Assembly: GCA_020635435.1 (NCBI GenBank)
Contig: JACJZU010000001.1
Coordinates: 124,001 to 188,000 of the forward strand
Source of the DNA: Flavobacteriales bacterium
GTDB taxonomy: Bacteria > Bacteroidota > Bacteroidia > NS11-12g > UBA9320
DNA length: 64,000 nt
Direction of reading: 5' to 3'
The notes beneath the pieces are model-generated. The model did not search any database and was not told the origin of the DNA. It saw only the letters and a list, made by a program, of their open reading frames with translations. Positions 43,001 through 51,684 of this stretch are shown here, in pieces (the stretch's first letter is position 1; each line of letters begins with the position of its first letter). The translations under genes were made by a program, and so were the position numbers.

Positions 43001-44760
43001 ATATGCCATTGAGCGGTAAGGCTGCAGATACCATCGTGATCGAATTGGTTTACCGAAGCGGCGACGGTTGCTATAACCGGGATACTTCCACCATTGCGGT
43101 TACCCGTGTGCCTAAGATCAGCTTCTCGCCATTCCGCGAGTTGTGCTGGGATGAAGGTAAGGTCGACCTGAAGGTTATGAGCAATGTGAATCCGAATGAC
43201 GGGCACTGGGCGCCATACGATACCACGATCTTCGGGTATATCCCGTACAATACAGCCCGAACAGCTTTCAGCGGCTCCGATCTCACGGGAGATACGGTAA
43301 ACACCATGTTATTGCCGGCCGCAGGGGGCCGCGTTTACATGCGCTACCTGCACACGCGCAGCGGTTGCCCAACATATCGAGACACCACACTGATAATCAA
43401 CCCATTACCTCGACCGAACATTGACGAATCCGTCCTGGATCTGGGATATCCTTCACCGCCATATCTCTTCTGCGAAACGAATCCGGATGTGAATATGCTG
43501 GCCACACCGGCCGGAGGTACCTGGTCTTCTCCATACTCCGGAGCTGTGGTTGGAAGGGCATTCAAACCGACGGCCTCACCTACAGGAACACCCTTCTTCA
43601 TTCAATACCGGTTTGTGGATACCAAAGGTTGTCGGGGAAGCGATTCTGTGCAGGTTTTGGTGGAAGCCTTACCCGTATTGGACATAATATCGGCAGATAC
43701 GCAATTATGCCGAAGCAATTCCATGAGCGTACCTGTTCGGGCGCAGTATTCCAACACCACGGGAATCACCTGGATCCCATTAACCGGAGGTAGCGTGGAT
43801 AACAACAAAGCAACACAGGTTCGTTTCTCGTTCACTGCGAACAACGATTCCACGAACCGACACCTGCTTTATGTACAAACTGAGCCCGGCAATGCTTGTC
43901 CGTTTGTCGACGACGTATTTACCGTGAGCATACATCCGATTCCTGAACTGCAAATTTCAGCCGACCGGAGTTTTGGGTGTAACCCGGTATCTTCCAACTT
44001 TACGAGTTCCTTCCTGAATCGGATCGATGCCAATGCCTCTACGTATGCGTGGGATTTCGGAGATGGAGGAACAGACAACACAGCGAATCCGTCGTATGTT
44101 TTCACTCAAAATGGGGCGAATACAGTTAGCCTGAATGTGCGTTCGGAGCATGGATGCGATACCACGGTGAACATAACCATTGACGTGTACCCGAACCCGG
44201 TTGCCAATTTTACGCCGAATCCGAACAATAGTACAACGGCTGCGCTTCCGCGATTCAGTTTCCAGAATGGTAGCACCGTACAAAATGTATTGAACGCTTC
44301 CATAGTGCGTAACAGTTGGGATTTTGGTGACCCGAATTCAACGGACGATACATCCAGTGCATTGAATCCGGTACACTTCTACCCGGCAGATACCGGGATG
44401 TACTTTGTTACCCTTAAGGTTCAGACCATACACGGTTGTCGGGATTCGATCACGAAAAATGTGATCATCGGACCGGATATTCTGGTATTCATTCCGAATG
44501 CATTTTCACCCGACGGTGGAGGGCCGGGAGAAAACGAAGGTTTCCGCGCCAAGGTGAACAATGGCGTACAGGATTATCATCTCATTGTATTCAACCGCTG
44601 GGGTGAGATCCTGTGGGAAAGCCTCGATCCGTCCGAAAAATGGGATGGAACGTACAAAGGCACTCCGGTTCAACCGGGAGTTTATGCCTGGAAGCTGAAT
44701 GTAACAAGCTGGAATAATGAGGCGTATCGCTACTCCGGAACTGTGATCCTGCTGAAATAA
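40099..44760 (+). CDS. Large surface protein with PKD domains and type IX (class B) sorting domain
   Basis: Exported protein of 1553 residues from the ATG at 40099 (signal peptide ending near TAKADH). Residues about 25-330 are cysteine-rich and begin HIIGSDISYVCSGKND, a head found on many Bacteroidota adhesin-like proteins. A long series of Ig-like units follows, several with a CWDEGKVDL- or GGTWS-type motif. PKD domains with the WDFGD signature occur at about 1318 and 1407. The last 95 residues (IPNAFSPDGG, YHLIVFNRWGEILWES, WDGTYKGTPVQPGVYAWKL) are the gliding-motility-type class B C-terminal domain recognised by type IX secretion. Function is probably adhesion or surface structure. An in-frame ATG at 40015 would precede the signal peptide by 28 residues. 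Confidence 0.88.
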   Translation: MKHSIQLFKVSILRIFLPVVLAIALFTPTAKADHIIGSDISYVCSGKNDSTWKIIFNFYRDCNGCFVLSQSPKCGTSENCASSQTAPTNLTVRCATGGTAGTAILKRTSITDITKTCKSVKSRCQQPCNGTYPYGIEKHTFEGTLDLRSMMRNGCCEFEISVTLYVRNVGITTGQSQQSFYTSCELNACLDECNSSPALTNDPVAILCCNQPYVFNNGAVDTSNYDSISYSFAPAFRGANQQCSYSGGRSPQDPISTYYPSGLKFPYSNANSNPPIGTYLDKKNGDIIFTPIKCDEVAVVVMEMTEWRKDSKGVYKKIGATRRDMQFIVTRCPDNNPPTITNTKFSYTVCEGQQVCFNVTTDDKVFVPPPPAPRPDPDTVQLKWNRGIPGATFVITNPTQRLKTGQFCWTPPVGAASSLPYSFTATVTDDACPMNASATRSFQIFVNPKAQAKRIFTKLPCGRYAVESEIFPNFREPARYQWQLLDSNQRILFDRHYGYFEGNGSFLSTKEKDTILFRRGGKYIIQHTITNAPNCPTVYYDTIIIPPLLEVDIAFGPDTFVCAGTSLRLSPDITNGSMPITYKWGTGATTDYLDVRMEANNPDSSFYVEIKDGNGCTAWDSTHVYLRDNPVVTIGPDRRICDYDSIFILPKRTLAYWNDPRDTSDSLIQQGDTLFNQWYFNGTPYGTDSTVKTNIAGQYVLMVSDSLGCRSSDTMNLIVNDHVEALAGLNQTICWNDKLTLIARGLDTVNNAKSGTYRWYDYTAPPVKDLGTKDTLSFNLKVSSNYRLGLWVTEDTVTCFDDDSVSVKVNPLPVLNMPANKSICCDAGVVNLRLDENPKGGTWSCSANPSYVSSGYLFQTQLACGTNRTVNRVTYTYVDPSTACVNRDSFTITVNPLPRVILRNGYFCQDKEIVNLASEIVSAPGNLNLGTQTWNCIDCGAYDWSKILFDLRGGVGFPEYVLRIDENNMPLSGKAADTIVIELVYRSGDGCYNRDTSTIAVTRVPKISFSPFRELCWDEGKVDLKVMSNVNPNDGHWAPYDTTIFGYIPYNTARTAFSGSDLTGDTVNTMLLPAAGGRVYMRYLHTRSGCPTYRDTTLIINPLPRPNIDESVLDLGYPSPPYLFCETNPDVNMLATPAGGTWSSPYSGAVVGRAFKPTASPTGTPFFIQYRFVDTKGCRGSDSVQVLVEALPVLDIISADTQLCRSNSMSVPVRAQYSNTTGITWIPLTGGSVDNNKATQVRFSFTANNDSTNRHLLYVQTEPGNACPFVDDVFTVSIHPIPELQISADRSFGCNPVSSNFTSSFLNRIDANASTYAWDFGDGGTDNTANPSYVFTQNGANTVSLNVRSEHGCDTTVNITIDVYPNPVANFTPNPNNSTTAALPRFSFQNGSTVQNVLNASIVRNSWDFGDPNSTDDTSSALNPVHFYPADTGMYFVTLKVQTIHGCRDSITKNVIIGPDILVFIPNAFSPDGGGPGENEGFRAKVNNGVQDYHLIVFNRWGEILWESLDPSEKWDGTYKGTPVQPGVYAWKLNVTSWNNEAYRYSGTVILLK

Positions 44761-44779
44761 GGAAAAACCAAATTCCACC

Positions 44780-44797
44780 TTGGGATCAAGATCCCAA
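44780..44797. other. Palindromic hairpin between convergent genes
   Basis: TTGGGATC, AA, GATCCCAA: a perfect 8-base inverted repeat 19 bases past the end of the large surface-protein gene and 31 bases before the end of pyrH. It has no T-run on either side, so it could protect mRNA 3' ends or act as a weak bidirectional terminator. Confidence 0.45.
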
Positions 44798-44828
44798 TCG
44801 CAACTATTCGAATTGAAGATCAGGGGTA

Positions 44829-45545
44829 TTATGCGCCCTGGTTAACGAGGGTTCCCACCTCCTCGCCTCGGACCAGTTTCAGCAAATTGCCTTCCGTATT
44901 CATGTTGAATACCACAATGGGAATATCGTTTTCCCGGCAAAGCGTGATCGCGGTCATATCCATTACACTCAGTCCGCGTTCATAAACTTCGCCAAACGAG
45001 ATGGTATCGAATTTGATCGCATTCAGATCTTTCTCGGGATCGGCGGTATAGACTCCATCAACCCGAGTGCCTTTCAATACAACATCGGCCTCGATCTCCA
45101 CCGCGCGTAGCGAAGCTGCCGTGTCCGTGGTGAAATACGGATTACCCGTACCTGCTCCAAATATCACCACCCTACCCTTCTCCAGGTGCCGGATCGCTCT
45201 GCGCCGTATGAAGGGTTCGCAGATCTGCTCCATTTTGATCGCCGAAAGGAGTCGGGTGTACAATCCGAGATTTTCCAAAGCACCTTGAAGGGCCATTGCA
45301 TTTATCACCGTAGCGAGCATGCCCATGTAGTCGCCTTGCGCCCGGTCGATCATTCCATTTGCAACTCCCTGAACTCCCCGATAGATGTTGCCGCCTCCAA
45401 TTACTATGGCCATCTGCACCCCTTGCGAGGTAACGCTTTGGATCTCTTGAGCATAACGTTCCAGAACCTCCGGATCTATTCCGTAAGATTGTTGCCCCAT
45501 CAAGGCTTCGCCACTAAGTTTCAGGAGTACGCGTCTGTATTTCAT
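44829..45545 (-). CDS. pyrH: Uridylate kinase
   Basis: Phosphorylates UMP to UDP; hexameric amino-acid-kinase fold enzyme. It has 238 residues with RVLLKLSGEALMG at the N-terminus, VIGGGNIYRGVQG, GTGNPYFTTDTAASLRAVEI and KGTRVDGVYTADPEKD. It follows tsf, the usual neighbour, but has its own promoter and lies behind the tsf terminator. Confidence 0.97.
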   Translation of the reverse strand: MKYRRVLLKLSGEALMGQQSYGIDPEVLERYAQEIQSVTSQGVQMAIVIGGGNIYRGVQGVANGMIDRAQGDYMGMLATVINAMALQGALENLGLYTRLLSAIKMEQICEPFIRRRAIRHLEKGRVVIFGAGTGNPYFTTDTAASLRAVEIEADVVLKGTRVDGVYTADPEKDLNAIKFDTISFGEVYERGLSVMDMTAITLCRENDIPIVVFNMNTEGNLLKLVRGEEVGTLVNQGA

Positions 45546-45558
45546 AAAGGGAGTTTTG

Positions 45559-45592
45559 CAAATATACTTGCCACCAATTCAATAGGCACAAA
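45559..45592 (-). promoter_or_regulatory. Promoter of pyrH
   Basis: On the minus strand TTTG (ending 45589), 22 bases, TATATTTG (45566-45559), exact -7 box, 13 bases before the pyrH ATG. The -33 TTTG is the end of the T-run of the tsf terminator, so the two signals overlap. Confidence 0.65.
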
Positions 45593-45620
45593 AAAAGGGA
45601 GGCCATTGACCTCCCTTTCT
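45587..45620 (-). terminator. Terminator after tsf
   Basis: On the minus strand AAAGGGAGG, a 7-base loop, CCTCCCTTT and a run of T. A strong intrinsic terminator 21 bases after the tsf stop. Confidence 0.85.
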
Positions 45621-45640
45621 GAACAGTATTGTTTTGAGGA

Positions 45641-46471
45641 TCAACCCAAAGCTACGCGTGAAAAGCTTTTCACGGTAAGTCCTTTGGACACTCCATCGAG
45701 CATACCTTCTACGGTAAGTCCCGGATCCTTAACAAAGGTTTGCTTCAAAAGTGTGCTTTCCTTGTAGAACTTCTGAAGCTTACCCATTGCGATCTTCTCG
45801 AGCATATTTTCCGGTTTGCCTTCAGCGCGAGCCTGCTCCATTCCGATGGCCAACTCGCGTTGTTTAACATCTTCCGGAACATCGTTCTCACTTACGGAAA
45901 CAGGACTCATGGCGGCGATCTGCATGGCAACATCCTTGCCGGCAGCCACAATTGCGTCGTTCGCAGCCTGATTCATTTCAACCAGAACGCCAATTCTGTT
46001 TCCGGCGTGGATGTAATTTACAACACAGTCCCCGTGAACAATGGCATACTCGGGTATTTCGATCTTCTCACCGATCTTACCCACTTCGTTGATCAAGCGC
46101 TCTCCCACTGTCTCCGAACCGAGATTCAGATTCAACAAAGCAGCAACATCGGCCGGTTGTTCAGCCAAAGCCAGATCAGCTATACTGTTTGCGAGATTTA
46201 CGAAGTCCTCATTTTTGGCAACGAAATCTGTTTCGCAACTCAATTTAACAACTACTCCGGTTTTGAAATCAGCTGAAGATTTTGCGATAACAGCACCTTC
46301 AGTTGCATCGCGATCGGCGCGCTTGGCGGAGATCTTCTGTCCTTTTTTGCGGAGATAATCTACGGCAGCTTCCATGTCGCCGTTCGTTTCCTGCAGGGCT
46401 TGCTTGCAATCCATCATCCCTGCTCCGGTCATTTTGCGCAGTTCATTCACTGCTGATGCGGTGATAGCCAT
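45641..46471 (-). CDS. tsf: Translation elongation factor Ts
   Basis: Nucleotide-exchange factor for EF-Tu. It has 276 residues: the N-terminal UBA-like domain ASAVNELRKMTGAGMMDCKQAL, the signature KSSADFKTGVVVKLSCETDFVAKNEDF, and the coiled-coil and C-terminal subdomains. It lies 51 bases after rpsB and ends the ribosomal operon. Confidence 0.97.
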   Translation of the reverse strand: MAITASAVNELRKMTGAGMMDCKQALQETNGDMEAAVDYLRKKGQKISAKRADRDATEGAVIAKSSADFKTGVVVKLSCETDFVAKNEDFVNLANSIADLALAEQPADVAALLNLNLGSETVGERLINEVGKIGEKIEIPEYAIVHGDCVVNYIHAGNRIGVLVEMNQAANDAIVAAGKDVAMQIAAMSPVSVSENDVPEDVKQRELAIGMEQARAEGKPENMLEKIAMGKLQKFYKESTLLKQTFVKDPGLTVEGMLDGVSKGLTVKSFSRVALG

Positions 46472-46522
46472 GATCAGTTTAATTTTTTAGTATGTGTTAA
46501 TAGATGATCCGTGTGCAATGGA

Positions 46523-47281
46523 TCAGTTCGTTTCCATTTGCTGCATTTCTTCACTCTCAGCGCCCTCTTCGTCCTTATTGGCTTCTTTTGCCTTGCGTCG
46601 CTCGTCAAGTCCGGCAGCCAGTGCGTCGGTGAAAACGCGGGTGAGGAGTTCTATGGATTGTGAAGCGTCGTCGTTACCCGGGATCGGATAATCTACGAGG
46701 TTCGGATTTGAATTCGTGTCAACGATTCCGAAGATAGGGATGTTCAACTTCTGCGCTTCGGCAACCGCGATGTGCTCACGCTTGATGTCGATTATGAAAA
46801 GAGCAGCCGGAAGACGATTGAGATCCTCAATGCCACCGAACAAACGACGGAGCTTCAATTTCTCGCGATCTTTCATCAAACGCTCTTTCTTGTTCATGTG
46901 CTCGTACGTACCGTCTGTCGACATCTTATCGAGCGTCTGCATCTTCTTGATCGACTTGCGCACTGTGCTGAAATTGGTCAACATACCTCCCAACCAACGC
47001 TCGGTTACAAAAGGCATATTCACGCGCTCAGCTTCTTTTTGAAGGATCTCTTTCGCTTGTTTCTTCGTAGCTACGAAAAGGATCTTGCGACCGGAACGCA
47101 CAATGTTCTGTGCAGCGGCGCAGGCTTCGTTCAGTTTGGTAAGCGATTTGTTCAGATCGATGATGTGGATACCGTTCTGCTCCATGAAGATATACGGAGC
47201 CATTTTAGGATCCCACTTACGTGTAAGGTGTCCGTAATGTACACCGGCTTCCAACAATTCTTTGGTGGTAATTTCTGGCAT
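46523..47281 (-). CDS. rpsB: 30S ribosomal protein S2
   Basis: S2 of 252 residues: LLEAGVHYGHLTRKWDPKM at the N-terminus, the coiled-coil region, PAALFIIDIKREHIAVAEA, and PIFGIVDTNSNPNLVDYPIPGNDDA. An acidic tail (KDEEGAESEEMQQ) is typical of Bacteroidota. It starts 9 bases after rpsI. Confidence 0.98.
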   Translation of the reverse strand: MPEITTKELLEAGVHYGHLTRKWDPKMAPYIFMEQNGIHIIDLNKSLTKLNEACAAAQNIVRSGRKILFVATKKQAKEILQKEAERVNMPFVTERWLGGMLTNFSTVRKSIKKMQTLDKMSTDGTYEHMNKKERLMKDREKLKLRRLFGGIEDLNRLPAALFIIDIKREHIAVAEAQKLNIPIFGIVDTNSNPNLVDYPIPGNDDASQSIELLTRVFTDALAAGLDERRKAKEANKDEEGAESEEMQQMETN

Positions 47282-47290
47282 GATCGCTTC

Positions 47291-47677
47291 TTATCGTTTA
47301 CTGAACTGGAATTTCTTTCTCGCTTTTTTCTGACCCGGTTTCTTACGCTCAACCATTCGGTTGTCGCGTGTAAGCAAACCTTCCGCTCTCAACTTCGGCT
47401 TGTATTCCTCATTGATCTCAACCAGGGCCTTGGCAATAGCCAAACGAAGCGCTTCAGCTTGTCCGGTTATCCCACCTCCCGCAAGGTTAGCGTTAACATC
47501 GTACTGTCCGGCCACCTCACAGATCTCAAGTGGCTGGTTGACCTTGTACTGCTGCTCGAGAGTTGGGAAATAATTGGCCACCTCCTTTTTGTTCACGGTG
47601 ATCTTTCCGGTTCCCGGTGTTAGGTACACACGAGCTACCGACGTTTTCCTTCTGCCCGAAGTATTGATAGTATCCAT
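47291..47677 (-). CDS. rpsI: 30S ribosomal protein S9
   Basis: S9 of 128 residues, with SGRRKTSVARVYLTPGTGKI at the N-terminus, GGGITGQAEALRLAIAKAL, and the basic tail that reaches the P-site, ending KKFQFSKR. The conserved final Lys-Arg is intact. It lies 5 bases after rplM, its usual partner. Confidence 0.98.
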   Translation of the reverse strand: MDTINTSGRRKTSVARVYLTPGTGKITVNKKEVANYFPTLEQQYKVNQPLEICEVAGQYDVNANLAGGGITGQAEALRLAIAKALVEINEEYKPKLRAEGLLTRDNRMVERKKPGQKKARKKFQFSKR

Positions 47678-47682
47678 ATATA

Positions 47683-48126
47683 TTAGATGTCGAGAATTTC
47701 AGGTTTTTGACCGGCATGAGGATGCTCGTTTCCGGCGTATACGTACAGATTGCGGAATACTTCACGACCCAGTCGGTTCTTTGGCAACATGCCCTTCACC
47801 GCTTTCTCGATCATGGCAGTTGGTTTGCGCGCCATAAGATCTTTCGCAACCACTTCCTTCTGTCCACCAGGATAACCCGTGTGGTGCACGTATACCTTGG
47901 AGTTCATCTTGTCCGCGGTCAACACAACTTTATCCGCGTTCAAAACGATCACATTGTCCCCGCAATCTACGTGTGGCGTGAAATCCGGCTTGTTCTTGCC
48001 CCTTAAAATACGAGCAACTTCGGAAGAAAATCTTCCCAGGGTCTTGCCCTCTGCATCCACAACAAACCAGCGTTTGTTCACCGTAGAGGCATTCGCTGAT
48101 CGGGTCTTGTACGATAATGTATCCAC
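47683..48126 (-). CDS. rplM: 50S ribosomal protein L13
   Basis: L13 of 147 residues with KRWFVVDAEGKTLGRFSSEVA, DNVIVLNADKVVLTADK, YVHHTGYPGG and GMLPKNRLGREVFRNLYVYAG. It starts with GTG at 48126, where relatives in the phylum have an ATG followed by the same DTLSYKT. It is the first gene of rplM-rpsI-rpsB-tsf. Confidence 0.97.
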   Translation of the reverse strand: MDTLSYKTRSANASTVNKRWFVVDAEGKTLGRFSSEVARILRGKNKPDFTPHVDCGDNVIVLNADKVVLTADKMNSKVYVHHTGYPGGQKEVVAKDLMARKPTAMIEKAVKGMLPKNRLGREVFRNLYVYAGNEHPHAGQKPEILDI

Positions 48127-48160
48127 TTTCCTCTGTTTATAATTTTCCTAAAAAGGGCTG

Positions 48161-48191
48161 CAAAGGTAGTTTTCAGGGTTGAATTATTCAA
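48161..48191 (-). promoter_or_regulatory. Promoter of the rplM-rpsI-rpsB-tsf operon
   Basis: On the minus strand TTG (48191-48189), 20 bases, TACCTTTG (48168-48161), exact consensus, 34 bases before the rplM GTG. It is the best conventional promoter in the window and gives a leader of about 27 bases. It lies between the operon ending at 48214 and rplM. Confidence 0.75.
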
Positions 48192-48213
48192 CTGAATCCT
48201 AAAAAAATCTGGT

Positions 48214-51200
48214 TTAGAGTACGAAAAGAATTCCTGTAGTGATCCTGTAGTTAGTTTTCTTGCCCTTGTACTTGATCTGATAGGGATATGCCCCCTTCTG
48301 TACCGGCGCCCCCAGATAGGTGCCGTCCCAACTGAAGTCTTTGTCCGAACTACGGAATAAATGCTCTCCCCAGCGGTTGAATATTATAATGTCGAATTCA
48401 GTGACTCCCGCCGTTGGTACACTGAAAAGATCATTTACTCCATCGCCGTTTGGCGAAAACGCCGAGGGTACCAGTACATATACACTGTCGTCGATACATA
48501 CCCGGGCCTGTATGGTATCACCACATCCACCTTCATTCCAGATCACGAGGGTAATGGTGTAATTGTTCGTATCGGACCGGTAATAGTGCTGCGGATTGCT
48601 TGCCGGATCGTACGCAACCGTATCACCATCGCCAAATGCCCAGTAACCACCGGTTGCTCCAATGCTCTGGTTAATGAAATTCAGTACGGGATCAAACGGA
48701 TTCAGACAATACCCTTCGCGTGGACTCGTCACAAAGTACGCGCTGATGCGGTTATAACCCGGTATGGTCGCCGAACTGTCGAATGTACACCCCGTTTGTG
48801 TATTGCGCAGCGTGAACAGATACCGATTCGCCACGGGAGCCTGCAAGCGAAATCCCGTGCGCGAAGGCGAAGTATGCCAGCGAACCTCATAGGGTTCATT
48901 GTCGTCGGGTATCACTTCAGCAAAACCACTTTGCCCATAGCATTGGATAGGGCTGGTCTGCACCCTTCCGTGTACCTTCGGATGTACTACCAGCCAGATG
49001 CTATCGCGGTAGGCATCGGAACAGCCATCGCGCACTTCACACCAAACCCATGTATTGGCCATGGGGTATTCGATCAAACTCGAACCCTTAGTTCCATTAT
49101 ACCAGCTCAGACTGTAATTCCCCGTTCCACCGGCAGGCAGCGCATTGCAGATGATATTCTCCCCATCGCAGATCGTGTCCGAGGATATTATACTGCGCAC
49201 CTTCAGGGTATCGATCACGGAAACCGTTGCACTGTCCGTCGAATAACAAGTCGGACGACCGTACTGATAGTAGATCTTGTGGTTCCCGCTTCCGGCCTGC
49301 TTCGGATTGAATCCCCCGGCCTGAACTCCATTGCCGTAGAGCATACCACCGGCCGGACTCGCACCGATCGTGAACACGGAATCCTTTACACAATAAAACG
49401 GGTCGGTGGCCGTGATGCGCACAAAGGGCAAACCATAAACCTCAATGGATAGGGAATCGATACAGCCATAACGGGAATGATAATAGATCGTGTGTATCCC
49501 GTTTCGGGCCCGGGCAGGCTCAAATACCCCACCGAAGCTGTCCCGTATACCCGGCCCCGTGAAATAACCTGAGCCCTGATCGTTGCGCAGCACAAATGGC
49601 GGATCGGTTATACAGAAATTGGTATCGGTTTGAATGCCAACGGCGGGATATACTTCCATGATCAAACTGTCGCGACAACCATTAGCAGTATAATATGCCA
49701 CATGTTTCCCATGTCCGGCGCGATCCGGGTAAAAGTAGTTTCCGGTTATACCGGGACCCGACCAGATACCGCCTCCCGGGCTTCTTCGCGTGGAAGTGAA
49801 GTCGAGTAAGACCCGTGGATCGCCAATACAGTGCTTCAGCGTATCCACTCCCAGAACGGTTTGCCTCACGAACATCATCTTCCAATCAACGCATCCGTTC
49901 AGGTAGTATTTTAACGTGTCGTTGAACCATGTTCTGTTCAGCCCATACACGAAGGACGCATCGTACGTACCCTGCATGGAATCCGTGATTCCAACCCCGG
50001 TCCAATACCCCCCGGCTGGCAATCCCTGAAGTATGTTGAAAGGCGGGGCATCCGGACAGGCTACCTGATTACCTCGGGCATTGATGCTGATCACGTGCAC
50101 CCAGGTTGTATCGCGGCAACCGTTTGAAGTGTAGATCAGGCGACGATTGCCTGCCCCTGCCACCGGGGGATAGAATATCCCGCTCAAAGGGTCGCTGATC
50201 CCAGGTCCGGACCACCTCCCTCCCACGGGAGTAGCTTGTAATTGTACCTGATTTTCCGACAAACAGAATGTATCATATTCGGGAACATGCACCGGATATA
50301 CATTGATCGTTTTGGTATCGGTACAACCGCTCCAGGTGTATGTAACCGTGAACGTACCCGTATCGCCCGGGGTGAAACGCCCGGCACTGTCGATGTTGGG
50401 GCCGCTCCAACGGCCACCGGGTGGACTGAAATCGAAAACCTGAAAAGCCGGACTGAACGGACAGGCCGCATTGGGTCTTCCAGCCTCAATACCCCGAACA
50501 TCCACGATCACTGTATCCGAGCAGCCCGCGAAGAAATACACCACAGTATCTCTCCCTGCCCTTGCCTGTTGCGGGTCATAAATACCTGATAGCGTGTCGG
50601 TTACGCCTTTACCTTGCCAGTTACCGCCCTTGGGATTTGCTCTCAGTGGAAATGAGCCGGCCGTTTCGCATACCGAAGTATCGGGCATTGCTACAGGCGG
50701 ATCCACTACGTAGATCGTTAGGGTATCCGAATCCGGGACGGCTACACCATCGCTCACCCGAAGTATATAGGTTGTTGTGGCGCTCGGGCAAACCGAGTGT
50801 GGACCAAATCGTCCGTTGACCCCATTGTTCCAGTTGAAGACGTAATTTGTCGAGTCTCCCCCATATACCTCAGCCCATATATCCGTACAACTCCCTCTGC
50901 ATATGGTGTCATGGTCCGCAAATAGTTCCACATCGATCGGACAATCGTTGATCGTGAAATTGCGCTGAGCACGCAATACCCAAGGGCTGTCACAGGCATC
51001 CCACTTCACCGCCTCAAATTCGAGGAGATAGGTTCCGCCCCTGTCGAGCCGAGGACTCACCGTGATATTGAACGTATCGGTCTCATTGTTTGCATCGCAG
51101 TTCACGGGTTGTACGGAAATAGTTGCCGGGTTTATGGGTCCCGTGACCTTGAACGCCGAATCGGGAATGGAGTCGCAGTTGAACTTCTGATCCAACCGCA

Positions 51201-51684
51201 CCCCGATCACATTGTCGTCGCACGATACCTGCGGGCTGCGCACGAACCTCGGCTGCGGCAACGGTGCCAGCACGGTACTCCAGGTTGCCTTATACCCGAA
51301 GCAACTCACACTTTTATCGCTGTGAAAATACAAGGTGATGCACGAATCCCTGCTCGTGACCGTCCCCGGACTGATCGACCCGTGATGCGGATTTCCGATC
51401 CGCCGGGCCGTTGTATCCCGGCCCTCATACAAAATCAGATAATCCTCATTCCGCTCTGTGCAAAAAGAGTCGAACACGAGCGTAATACTCGTGGCACCCG
51501 GAACGCATATGGTGAAGATGTAGTCCTCGTTATGATCGTATTCACCTTTGCGCTCCCCCTCTTCACTGTCGTATAATGTTCCGTCGCATGCTTTGATCTT
51601 GGCGTTGGTCATGTAGTATTCGTTGTTCTGCCCATGCACGAACAATGCGAAATGGAAAATCAACACCAGACCAAAGTATCTCAT
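48214..51684 (-). CDS. CUB-domain surface protein with seven repeats and type IX (class B) sorting domain
   Basis: Exported protein of 1156 residues (signal peptide ending HGQNN). Residues about 30-135 form a CUB-like domain: KACDGTLYDSEEG, NEDYIFTICVPG, ITLVFDSFCTERNEDYLILYEG, CITLYFHSDKS. After an Ig-like part come seven units of about 70-90 residues, each with a GGxWSGPGI-type core, a variable loop, and YYTxNGCRDS-type end. A PKD-like unit (YWAFGDGDTVAY) near 1010 and the class B C-terminal domain (VPSAFSPNGDGVND, FNRWGEHLFRS, WDGTYLGAPVQKGAYPYQI) close the protein. Last gene of the six-gene operon; its start overlaps the preceding stop by 4 bases. It may be the surface-exposed member of that system. 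Confidence 0.88.
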   Translation of the reverse strand: MRYFGLVLIFHFALFVHGQNNEYYMTNAKIKACDGTLYDSEEGERKGEYDHNEDYIFTICVPGATSITLVFDSFCTERNEDYLILYEGRDTTARRIGNPHHGSISPGTVTSRDSCITLYFHSDKSVSCFGYKATWSTVLAPLPQPRFVRSPQVSCDDNVIGVRLDQKFNCDSIPDSAFKVTGPINPATISVQPVNCDANNETDTFNITVSPRLDRGGTYLLEFEAVKWDACDSPWVLRAQRNFTINDCPIDVELFADHDTICRGSCTDIWAEVYGGDSTNYVFNWNNGVNGRFGPHSVCPSATTTYILRVSDGVAVPDSDTLTIYVVDPPVAMPDTSVCETAGSFPLRANPKGGNWQGKGVTDTLSGIYDPQQARAGRDTVVYFFAGCSDTVIVDVRGIEAGRPNAACPFSPAFQVFDFSPPGGRWSGPNIDSAGRFTPGDTGTFTVTYTWSGCTDTKTINVYPVHVPEYDTFCLSENQVQLQATPVGGRWSGPGISDPLSGIFYPPVAGAGNRRLIYTSNGCRDTTWVHVISINARGNQVACPDAPPFNILQGLPAGGYWTGVGITDSMQGTYDASFVYGLNRTWFNDTLKYYLNGCVDWKMMFVRQTVLGVDTLKHCIGDPRVLLDFTSTRRSPGGGIWSGPGITGNYFYPDRAGHGKHVAYYTANGCRDSLIMEVYPAVGIQTDTNFCITDPPFVLRNDQGSGYFTGPGIRDSFGGVFEPARARNGIHTIYYHSRYGCIDSLSIEVYGLPFVRITATDPFYCVKDSVFTIGASPAGGMLYGNGVQAGGFNPKQAGSGNHKIYYQYGRPTCYSTDSATVSVIDTLKVRSIISSDTICDGENIICNALPAGGTGNYSLSWYNGTKGSSLIEYPMANTWVWCEVRDGCSDAYRDSIWLVVHPKVHGRVQTSPIQCYGQSGFAEVIPDDNEPYEVRWHTSPSRTGFRLQAPVANRYLFTLRNTQTGCTFDSSATIPGYNRISAYFVTSPREGYCLNPFDPVLNFINQSIGATGGYWAFGDGDTVAYDPASNPQHYYRSDTNNYTITLVIWNEGGCGDTIQARVCIDDSVYVLVPSAFSPNGDGVNDLFSVPTAGVTEFDIIIFNRWGEHLFRSSDKDFSWDGTYLGAPVQKGAYPYQIKYKGKKTNYRITTGILFVL

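Noticed and set aside
48361..49452. A 363-codon plus-strand open frame
   Set aside because: It lies opposite the repeats of the CUB protein; the repeats on the minus strand explain its length.
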